Source: Lucifuga dentata (Eukaryota; Chordata; Actinopteri; Ophidiiformes; Bythitidae). From it: DNA of 64,000 nt. The translations under genes and the position numbers were made by a program. This document shows, in pieces, positions 12,401 through 24,607 of the stretch. The stretch lies in assembly GCA_014773175.1 (NCBI GenBank), contig VXCM01003291.1, positions 1-64,000 of the forward strand, given 5' to 3'. Below the pieces are notes generated by a model. That model was not told the origin of the DNA. It did not search any database and saw nothing but the letters and a program-made list of their open reading frames with translations. Numbering within the stretch: position 1 is the stretch's first letter; each line of letters begins with the position of its first letter.

Positions 12401-15400
12401 TTGCAGTCACAACATGTTGAGCTAGAAAAACGAGCATGTCCCCATTATTCTGTCACAATCAAACATTTAGGGTCACACCTTTGATTATGGTATTCTGGGA
12501 AATGTAGGAAAACACTACGCAGTAAGTAAATGTGGGTGAAATATGCGGGAAAAGTGAAAGATTGTTAGCTTAAAAAAAAAAAATGGGTAGCTAAAATAGA
12601 AGTTGACATCAAAACACAACATCTCCTGAAAACTTTTGAACATTAGAGGCCGTGATGAGGATGAAGGTGGAATTTTTTGTCACTTATTACCATATATACT
12701 CGAATATAAGCCGATTTTTAATTTTTTTTTAAACCAAATTTCACAAAGCAAATCAGGGGGTTGGCTTATACAGGAGAAATTCAAATTTGATCCCAGAGAA
12801 GGAAATTTCCAGCGGTGGAAATACTACCCATTACCACTATCCATGAAAATAGTTTAAATCATACCTTAGAATGAGATATTTCCTGACTAAACATCTTATC
12901 CAACACATTTTTCAGCAGCCAGTAAGCTCTGCTCTGATTGGTCAGTTACAGTAATCAGCTGCTGAAATAAATATCATGTTTATCGGTACCGATACGTGTA
13001 TTATTTTCAGAAAATCAGAGGAATACTATGACAATATTCAGAAAAACAGGTAATTTGCTAAACAAATAAACTGATGGAACAACGTCAGGGGGTCGGCTTA
13101 TATATNCAGAAAAACAGGTAATTTGCTAAACAAATAAACTGATGGAACAACGTCAGGGGGTCGGCTTATATATGGGTTTCTTTAAAAATCTAAATTTGCA
13201 GGTCAAAATCAGGGCTCAGCTTATCTATGAGATCAGCTTATAGTTGAATATATATAGTAATGTAAGTTAATGCAAATGTAATGTAAATGTTACCATAGAC
13301 AGACAGCTGGGTTCTTCCAGGAATTGCTTCAGACTCAAACTCTTCCCGTCCACCTGAGAGCAGAACAGGAAGTTGGTGAGACAGACGGCAGTTCGGCTCT
13401 GACGTTTCATGCCTGAATCAAACTGGATCTAAAGGATCTAAGGACATCTGCTTAAGTCATTTCCTCCATTCTGCTGTCTGACGGTGATTCAGACAGGCTG
13501 ATCACACTGGACTGGCTGATGTAAAATCAATTTTATATCCAACTGGCTGGAACTAGCAGGAGTTTAAGCAATATCGCCTGAAACTGAACTGATTTCAAAC
13601 AGTACTGACTGGAAGTAATGGGGGGGTCTTAAAGGAACATACTGGCAATCGGGCCTGTTTGAGCCCAATAAATACAAGCTGCTTATATGTTATGTTATTG
13701 ACAATTTCTGTGAAAGAAATTATGCTATTTGATCATGCTATTGTTGATTAAAGGACCATACCACTTCGCATGTTTGAGCCTAATATATTCAATTTTCATA
13801 CATGTAACGTTACTGACAATCATTTCCCAAAGCATACTACTGGAACGGTGAATTAAAAATGTTTTTCCTACCTTCCAGACCTCCATTGGTTTCAGTTCAT
13901 TCTGCTATTAAAATCAACTTGTTGATACTGTAAACGTTCTTGGGATAGGTAATCCATCATCACCAACAAGACGTGTATTCAGGTTTTTTTAGAAGTTATG
14001 TAATTTTAGTGTTTAAGCTCAATAAAAAGCGTGGAGTGAATGTATGCCTCCACCGGGGAATATAGTCCCAAAAGAAGACCTGTGTTTATGGAAAAATTTA
14101 AAGGACCATGACTTCATAAGGCTGTGTAACTATTAGCAGGAGAAACATGGATTTTTAAGGTGGGTGTATCACTTGAATATTTGATTTTGAAAGATTAACA
14201 GATTTTATAAAATATCAGGAAAGCTGAAATACAGTTTTATCCTTTGGGAAATGATTGTCAGTAACATAACATGTATTAAAATTGAATATATTAGGCTCAA
14301 ACATGCAAAATGGGTGGTATGGTCCTTTAAGCTCATGCTGTGCGAAATAACTGCATTTAAAATTGTCGACTGTAACAATAAGCCTCACCAGCTGCTTGGA
14401 CAACAAGTCATGAAAGAATTGTCTGTTCCTTTCTCATGCAGATAATGAGACAAAGAACAAAGATTTACTGAAGNTCATGAAAGAATTGTCTGTTCCTTTC
14501 TCATGCAGATAATGAGACAAAGAACAAAGATTTACTGAAGTTGTATTTTTTGAAGGTTCTTTTTCAGATACTGTCTTGGGAAAGTAACACATGAATGTGA
14601 AGGAATTTCAGTTGATAGAACAAAGGGCACCTATTTCGAATCAAGGGTCAATGTGGATGATGTTTGTGTGTGGTTATAATGAGATGCTTGTAATTAAGGA
14701 GTGTCATAACCTGTAACCCAATGATTCTGTACCATGTCTTGCAAAATTAAGAATGAGTCATGATTTGTGTGTAAAAAGTATAAGTAGAGGTGCGTGCCAG
14801 AACTCAGGGCGTATACTTGTAAGTTTTGCTTCTCGTGTGCCATGCTTGAGCATTAATAAAGTGTGACAAATTGGAGAATTGTCTTGTTCCTCGTTAGTTG
14901 TCACAGGTGGTCAAATTGCCACGACATTTTCCAAAACATATTACTGCAGTGGTACATTTTAGATATTTTCCCTACCTTCCCTTCATCCCTGTATGCTGTT
15001 AAAATCAACTCATAGAGGTTTGAAATGTGTTTGTGGTAAGCGATCCATCACAGCGAACAACACGTCGATTAAGTTTTTTGTTGAAGTAACTTTATTTAAC
15101 AGATCCAACATGGAGCTGCACGGAAGCTAATGTGTGTCTCTGCCAGGAAATATAGTCCCAGGAGAAGACAGCTTTTACAGAGAAATTAAAACAAACCGTG
15201 CCGTCTACAATCGTGCAGAAGTGTTGGAAGGCAAAACACTGAATTTTAAAAGGCCATACTTGCCATTTTGCATGTTTGAGCCTAATATATTCAGTTTTCA
15301 TACGTTATGTTTCTGACAATCATTTCCCAAAGGATAAAACCGTATTTCAGCTTTCCTGATATTTTGCAAAATCTCTTCATCTTTCAAAAAAAAATATTCA

Positions 15401-18400
15401 AGTGATACACCCACCTTAAAAATCCATGTTTCTCCTGCTAATAGTTACACAGCCTTATGAAGTCAAGGTCCTTTAAATTTTTCCATAAACACAGGTCTTC
15501 TTTTGGGACTATATTCCAGGGTGGAGGCATACATTCACTCCACGCTTTTTATTGCGCTTAAATGCTAAAATTATATAACTTCTAAAAAAAAAAAAAANAT
15601 AAAAAAAAAAAAAAGCTGAATGCATGTCTTGTTGGTGATGATGGATTACCTATCCCAAGAACATTTCAATTATCAACAAGTTAATAGCGTATCAGAATGA
15701 ACTGAAACCAATGGCGATCTGGAAGGTAGGAAAAACATTTTTAATTCACCGTTCCAGTAGTATGCTTTGGGAGATGATCAGTAACATTACATGTATGAAA
15801 ATTAAATATATTAGGCTCAAACATGAAAATTGGATGGTATGATCCTTTAAGGTGGGTGTATTACCGGAACATTTGATTTTGAAAGAATGAATGAATTTTT
15901 TATTATTGTCTCATGCATATACAGTATTATAACCAGCCCACATGGGCTTACAAGACACCACTTTCTCATAATACCCGATCCAGTATGGTACAAGTTCCAA
16001 GAGATTAGAGAGAAAAGAGATTTGGAAAAATAACAGGAAAACTAAAATACAGTTTTATGTTTTGGAAATTGTTTGTCCGTAACGTAACACATATGTAGGT
16101 TTTATATACTGGGCTCAAACATGCAAACTGGCCGGTATGGTCCTTTAAACTGCATGTGCTGAATCTAACCGGATTTTTAACTCCAAACTTGTCCCCTTAA
16201 CACAAACCTGCAGGTGAGTGCAGATCCTCCTGAGGACATCATACACGCTGTCTCTGGACAACAGGGACACAAAGACGTACTACAGAGACAGGCAGGAAGA
16301 GTGAGAGACAGAGGAAGGTGAAGAGAAAGTGAGCAACACAAGAAACCAGACTTCCCTTTCAGTTAGGACATTGGTCAATAAAGTCTTGGTTGACTAATAA
16401 AATTTTGTCACCTTCTTTTAATGGCTTTAATGGGGAATGAGCTCAAGGTTATTCATCATCATCATCACTTTAACATTCATTCATTGAAGCTTCAATTATC
16501 ACAATGCATATTTAGTCTGATATGATGTAGTTAGTATGATTTTTTTAAAATTAATTTTAAGGTGTGTGAATCACCTGAACATTTCATTTTGAAAGATTAA
16601 GGGATTTGGCAAAATAACAGGAAAACTAAAATATGATTTTACGTTTTGGAAGATGGTTATCAGCAATGTGACGCCTACGCGGGTAGTATTTATTGGACTT
16701 AAACATGCAAAATCACTGGCATGGTCCTTTAAACGTTGTGTGGCTTTATGCTGTATGTGAGGGTTGGTACCTTCTGTCCAGTATCGATGGTGATGGCTAA
16801 GCCGTTGGGCACCAGGCCGGCCGTTTTGTGCTTCTTCACCAGCCGGACTGACACCACGGGAATACAGACCTGAGGATTCATAAAGAAGAAGCTCAAAGAT
16901 AAAAAAAAAAAAAAAAAANAAAAAAAAAAAAAAAACATGCTAGAGTGCAAAAACAAAAACATTTCTTCCTGCCTCTACAGCTTGAGCAAGGCACTATACT
17001 ACCAGCTGCTCAGTAAGAGGCCTGTGGTTATACTGACGTTGAACAGCTGGTGTTGAATTACAACATCGACAGGTAAACTTAAGGTAATCTGGCTGGCTGT
17101 TGCAGAGGTGAGCTGACCTTTGACCTTGGACTCTGAACACACTGACACTACAGCTGGATAAATAACTGTCTAGACCAAACACAAACAATTACACACAGAC
17201 ACGTGAGTAGACTCGGTGGGGTCAAACAGGGATGGCGTCCTGGTCGTTTAACTTTTCTCCTTACAATGTCTCTCAGAAATCAATAATAAACGGACAGCTG
17301 AACTTCAGTCTGTCCTCTCTGTCATTTTTACTGATTGTTCTGAAGAGCTCATACTAAAAAATGATATCTGAATGCTGAAGTCCAGTGGTATTCACCTTTA
17401 ACACAGATGCCATTAAAATGCAGTTATATTGTAATAATTATCACTGTATTAGCTCAGTATGAATTAAGTTTAACTTCTCAACAGAGCTAAACCGAGACGA
17501 CCAATTCAAACAGAGGTTAAAGAACCATACCAATAATTTTGCATGTATGATCCTTGCAAAAATCACTGTCATGGTTATTTATCATACCTAACATGTACTA
17601 AAACAGAACTAGACTACATTAAAATACAGTTTACTAAATTATTTTTAATTCTACAGTCAATTCACCCAAGTTAAAAAGGGTGACCTTTAACACTAACCTG
17701 AAACATAACACAGCCAAGCTAAACTTTGCTAACATGCTAAAAGAGCCAAAGTAAGGTAATATACTAAAGCTAAATACATGCTCTAAAACCTAACAGACAC
17801 ACAACCTAAAACCTAAACCTAAAACCTAACACATAAAATAAATTATATTATTATTCTATTAAAAAATAAAACCAGACTAAACTATAATAGAGTTTACTAA
17901 ACCATTTTTAATTCTATAGTTAACTCACCAAATTTTAAAAACCTGAAAAACACAACATAGCTAAGCTACATTTTGCTATCACGCTAAAAGAGCTAAAGCA
18001 AGCTAAGGCAAGCTAAGGCACTAAACTTAAACATGTTCTAAAACCTAAAACAGAGGTTCTACAATAGAACCAGACTAAACTAAAATAGTTTATTAAACTA
18101 TTTTTAATTCTACAGTCAGTTCATCTAAGCTAAAAAAGTTGCTAACACTAACCTGAAAAACAACATTTTGCTAACATGCTAAAAGAGCTAAAGTAAGCTA
18201 GGACACTAAACTTAAGTTTCTAAAACCTAAAACAATGTTCTACAACCAATGTTATACAACCAGACTAAACTAAAATAGAGTTTACTAAACTAATTTTAGA
18301 AACACAACATAGCTAAGCTACACTTTACTAACGTGCTAAAAGAGCTAAAGTAAGCTAATCTACTAAAGCTAAACCCATGAAACTATGATCAAAATAAAAA

Positions 18401-21400
18401 TTACACACACAAAAAAAAAAACAACTAAAACAAATATTCAACATCACAAAAAATGGAAATAGACTAAATATAGCAGTGATTTAAAATTTAAACCTGCAGA
18501 TTTCTTAGCATGGTAGCACCCACCTTGATGTCTTTGCCGAACAGGTTTGCATAGAAGCAGAGCCAGTTCCTAGAGATGTAGAGACGTCCCTGCAGCAGGA
18601 TGTCCCTCAGCAACGCACACGAGTACACTGGAGAGACAGACAGGACAGAAAGACTGATTTTATCCAACCAATCAGAAAGAGACTGATTTTATCCAACCAA
18701 TCAGAAAGAGGCTGATTTTATCCAACCAATCAGAAAGAGGCTGATTTTATCCAACCAATCAGAAAGAGGCTGATTTTATCCAACCAATCAGAAAGAGACT
18801 GATTTTATCCATCTACCAAAAGCACAATGTCAGGATAAAAACCAACATATAACAACACATTTATTAATTTATCATGGCTCCGTTTTGTTTGGTGATTCAG
18901 GACTCTCAACTCTCCTCAGGACCTGGACGATGAAGATGGGTCGTCTCGAGGATCTTTTGCTGAGTCGAACACTCTTCTCTATATGAGGAAGTCTAACCCA
19001 CAGAGATAAAAACTGATGTTGCATTCAGGTGCTCCTCCCTAAGTGGTAAAGTCAAATTTTTGAAAGTTTATCAGCAGGATGTTACCCTCAAACGACTGAT
19101 ATACAAGCAGGAAATGATACTTCCTGACTTTACTATTTGATGAGATCGCTTGAATACATCATTGTGGAACTGATTGGTGCACAATAGATTGTGGGAAAGT
19201 GAAGGCTGTGAAGGACACACCAGTTTTGTCCTCCAAATTCACAGCAGGCTGCATTTTTCTGTTGCGTTTGAAGGATCCTTTGAAATGGTCTCATCTGCCC
19301 TGTTATGATGTATTTGTTCTACAAACATGAACTGCGGACGATTCTGATCCTGAGTCGAGACACAGCTTATAAGAACTCTTGGGGCTTTTATTAAGAGGAA
19401 GACAAAAAACATTGTTTTACTGAAAGCAAAATAATGTCTTACAGATTATTTCCATTCAGCGTATCAGCTAACTTTGCCTCCACTGAGCCAAACAGCCTGT
19501 ACCTTTCATCAGGATCTCCTCTTTGGGAACCGTCTGGAACAGCTTGTGGTACTGAGAGTTGTACTTGGTGACAGTCTGTGGAAGGATGAAGACAGACAGA
19601 ATTCATCAAAAAACAATACAGATATAATGAATTTATGTTTCTGGAGAGGTGTTTGTTATATTTTCAGCGATCGCTATTCAATAATAGCCCCTAAAATGGA
19701 AAACACAATTTGATTTTAAAGCACAACATGCAAAGTCAAAACCTTGAAGCAATGAAATTGTAATTAATGTGAGTTTTGTAACTGAGGACGCAACATTGTC
19801 CCTGAAATGTGGGTCAGACAGAAAATCGTGTGTCCTCTAAAAGCATCAGCTGTCTAAACACACCTGTACTCTGTTTTCTTGATGAACCACATGCTGACTT
19901 CCTGCTGCTTTCTGACCCACAACCCTCCCTTCCTGTTCCTGTCTGAAACTACAAAGACGACAACAACACAAAACACCAGCAGCAGCCGAACGTTCGCTTC
20001 ATCTGAGGTTGCCGTGGAAACATTTGGGTGAAACTGGATCTCAGTTGAGGGGCGTAAATATAACACAGACTAAAACACAGTCACATGTTGTCCGTAAGAC
20101 AAAGAGTGAATTTCTGAATTCAAGCTGCATTGTGGAACATTCTATATTAATAACAGACAATCTACTTCTTTTCTTCAAATATTTAAATCAGGTTTTTGAT
20201 AATGATATTAATATTTTCTAAAACAGGGAGTGAACAGTTTAAATCATGTAAGGATGCAGCTTGATGGCATTAGACACAGCAGCTTTCACACTGAAGGCTG
20301 AGAATACTCTTATCATGCATAAAACTCAAAATAATTCACAGAACAAGATATCTATACTGTGTCTGAATATGAAAAGTCAATCACAGATAAATCAGACCAA
20401 ACAGGAATGACTGGTTATGATATTGGTATGGTGGCTAACTGAGCATCACAGAACATAAATCAATTTATAATTGTAATAAACAGCATTGTAACCGATTTGG
20501 TGTTCATTTCCTCAATGAAAATCATGACAAACATCTTAACTGAGGACATTTTTAAGGACAAAAACGAGACAATAACTAAATTATAATTAACTTTTGCAAA
20601 CAAAAACTGTGATGAAATAATGAGTAAAAAGACACGCTGATATAATATTATTACTTTCTTAATCCAAATGCATTTGTAATCCAAATCATGCAAGCGTTAA
20701 AAAATTAACACTGCAATGTGTAAATGTTTGAACTGACTTGTGAGTCAGATTTTAACCCAGCGTTCGTCAAAATCACAATCCAACAGCTCCTTAACTGCTC
20801 TAATACCTGTTTTGCAGCTTTATGTGACAGGTCATTAACAGTAATTTCAGTAACTTCCTGTCCACTCAAACAAGCCCCTCCCCTCCATCTGAACGTGTTT
20901 CCGTGGAGACGAGACAGATGCCAAAACATCGGCTGATGTCTAAACACAGATCTGAAAGGACTCCTGCTGGTTTGCGTCATCATCTATGAACGTGAATAAA
21001 GAGTTGTATGTATGTGTCTGTGTGTATGTGTATTTTGGCGTGTATGTAGTGTTATATCAGGTACGTGCATCTGTACCGTAGGTGGAGCATCCTGACCACT
21101 CAGGAGTGCTGAACTGTGGTTAATATGAACTTATTTAACATTTTCAGTGAAAGTTTATGATGTTTAGGTGATGTTTTAAAGGACTTACTGAGCCTCTGTA
21201 ACACTTCTTAACATCTTCATAGGACAGATCATCAATCAGCTGCAGCCTGGAGGACAAATCAGATCGCGGCAGATTAGATCCAATGAAAGATGATCAATAG
21301 CTCTGAGGAATCAGCTGATATTCAAATACTAAAGAACCAAATTATTACAATAACATGATGGAAACATTACAACTAATAAAATGATAACATTATTGTTGCA

Positions 21401-23251
21401 AGATCTCACTTGGTATGTAATGTTCATGGCAAGTTGCTATGCAGATATAATTACTTTATGTGTCCTGCACATATATAGTACATATACAGTATACAGTATA
21501 TTGCACACATGCACACAGACATGCACACACATACACAAAATTGATCATTGATTCTTTTGTGACATGTTGAGCATGTTACACACGAGAAATATCTGCTACA
21601 CATCTGCTAAGACACAACCACACCTGTTTAGACACACCCACATCTGCTTAGACACACCCACCAAGTACCAAACCAGTGAGGCTGTGTTTGGCTAGTACCT
21701 GCGTTTCACAGTCCGTGGGTGTCTGACCAATCAGAATGGAGCGGGATTTTTGGGAAGGGGGGCTTAAAAAGACAGTATCTAAAATGACCCGTTTTCACTC
21801 AGTGTGCACAGTGCAGTAAGGAAGAGTAGAAGTGGATCAAAGTGTTTAGAAAAGTTCATTTTCCACACATAAATCACAACAGGAGCATGAGAGAATATTC
21901 TGTCCATTCTGACCCATCGTTAAAAAAAAGCCAAAAACAGACAAAAAATGAAAAAAGGTACTATAATATACTTGTATAGTAATCCAAAAAGTACCTTCTT
22001 CTGAGCATGTGTACAATAAAGCACAGATTAGAATATACATTTTCTTTTTTTTTCCCCCCCTCAAAACTTCATCCATCTTTTCTTTAATACAAAGACAGGA
22101 ACGGAGGTACAGATGGGATGTTTGTCTACCTGATCTTCCTCTCTTCAGCCATGTTTTCACAGACTCCTCCTCTACTCCTCAGATCAACTTTGGAGGAAAA
22201 CAACACAAATTTTCCACAAAATCAGGACACAAAGGTCCTTCAACTCCTCAGTGAAGAAAACCAACGTGAAGCAACTGACATACATGAGTTACATGAACAA
22301 ACATGCTGCTTAAAACGGAAAAAAATAGGATTTATTGACACATTGATTTGGTGCCTGATATTTGAAGCTGCAATGTCGTGGGATTCCCCTTCGCAATTTG
22401 TTGCTTTAAAGGACCATACCATCCATTTTGCATGTTTGAGCCTAATATATTCAGCTTTCATACATGTTACGTTACTGATAATCATTTCCCAAAGGATAAA
22501 ACCGTATTTCAGCTTTCCTGATATTTTGCAAAATCTCTTAATCTTTCAAAATCAAATATTCAAGTGATACACCCACCTTAAAAATCCATGTTTCTCCTGC
22601 TAATAGTTACACAGCTTTATGAAGTCACAGTCGTTTAAATTTTTCCATAAACGCAGGTCTTCTTTTCGGACTATATTCTCCGGTGGAAGCATACATTCAC
22701 TCTGCATTTTATATTGTGCTTAAACACTAAAATTACATAACTTCTAAAAAAACCCGAATACACGTCTTGTTGGTGATGATGGATTACCTATCCCAAGAAC
22801 GTTTACAGTATCAACAAGTTGATTTTAATAGCAGAATGAACTGAAACCAATGGAGGTCTGGAAGGTAGGAAAAACATTTTTAATTCACCGTTCCAGTAGT
22901 ATGCTTTGGGAAATGATTGTCAGTAACGTTACATGTATGAAAATTGAATATATTAGGCTCAAACATGCAAAATGGATGGTATGGTCCTTTAATGAATCCT
23001 TAGACTGTATTAACAGAAGAACATACACATGCAGACACACACACATACACACCGCTCATTTATGCCAGATTTCAGGAAGGACAGTCATGGAAGTCGAGTC
23101 AGACAGCAGGAGAGAAATGGAAATGATGTTCATGCAAGAAAGAAAAGCAGTGGATTAACACCAAAATGTGATTATCACAGTGATAAATCAATAATCAATC
23201 ATCAATTATAGCCAGCAGCTACTGGTTCCAGTTTGGTTAAACATGAGAACC

Positions 23252-23314
<63 letters not shown>

Positions 23315-24254
23315 CCTGCCTCCCAGTAGCTCTTGTGGACAATCATTCCTTTCACACTCACACATGTAATAAAAGAACTAATTATGCAAACAGTTTGGTG
23401 GTGAATGGAGAAACTGGAGCAGAAGAGAGAGAGAGAGAGAGACAGAGAGAGAGTGATGGAGTGTGAGAGACAGAGAGAGACATTGTGGGAGACAGAGAAA
23501 GTGTGAGAGAGAGTGAAGTGTGAGAGAGTGAGAGGAAGAAAGAGAATGAGCAAGTGAGAGAGGGAGAGTGAGAGAGCAAGAGAGACAGAGAGAGGAAGAG
23601 AGAGAGACAGTGAAGAGACAGAGAGAGAGAGAGTCAGACAGAGGAAGAGAGAGAGTGTGTTCACACTCATGCAGACACAGTTTACATGTCAAACAGGATT
23701 CTGTCCACAATGAAACAGCAAAGCAGCAGGAAAAGCATCAAATATATTTTTTTTCTGTCCCTCCTTTCAGTTGTCAAACTGAAAAAAAAAAAAAAAAAAA
23801 AAAATTCCCGTTACCACCAGAATCCAGTGAGGACTGGTGCTGAATAAACTGAGTTTTTTAATAAAAAATGTGAGCAATTTTCATAAAATGACTCTTAAAC
23901 ATGACGGACAGCGTTTTGTGTTCCTGTTATGACGACCTTTACACCACGATTTCCTAACGACATCCGCTCATCTGCCGCACGACTCTACTGACATTTGAAA
24001 TAAGCGATAACATTAGATAACAGACGACAGGAAGTTGCTACATTAAACCCAGTTTGGTAAAAATGTTTGAGATTAGTTACATTTAAGGAGATTTAAAAGC
24101 TCCTCATTCCTGCTCACATATCAAATTTTATTGAATGAAAAGGAAGTGAAGTGAGAGCTTTGGGCTGTGTGGGATTTCACAGAACATTACCTCTCTCTCT
24201 GTCAGCAGCAGTGAATTAAAGCTTTACACACATACACACACACATACATCATAT

Positions 24255-24292
<38 letters not shown>

Positions 24293-24364
24293 TCATCAGC
24301 CTCAGAGTCTCTGAGCTCTGCTGTCTGCAAACGTGAGATATCTGCATGTGTTGAAGACACACAG

Positions 24365-24418
<54 letters not shown>

Positions 24419-24573
24419 TAAAGAAAGAAAGAAAGAAAGAACGACAGAGAGAGAGAGAGAGAGACAGAAAAAGAGAGTGAGAAACAGAAAGAGAGTGAGA
24501 GACAAAGAGAAAGAGAAACAGAAAGAAGGGGAGAGAGAAACATACAGAGACAGAAAGAGAGAGACAAGGGGGC

Positions 24574-24607
<34 letters not shown>

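Larger units (their letters stand above)
13354..16207 (-). other. gramd2a: gramd2a intron 6, filled with transposable elements
   Basis: About 2.85 kb. Contains a degenerate TTAA-MITE piece (13629-13712), a complete copy (13748-14330), a probable solo LTR (14371-14921), and an old TTAA-MITE copy (about 14926-16148) split by a young copy (15246-15850) and by a short insertion near 15895-16020. Confidence 0.75.

Noticed and set aside
22118..22567. 149-codon plus-strand frame
   Set aside because: It runs through intron into the TTAA MITE terminal repeat; the same residues recur wherever the MITE occurs.
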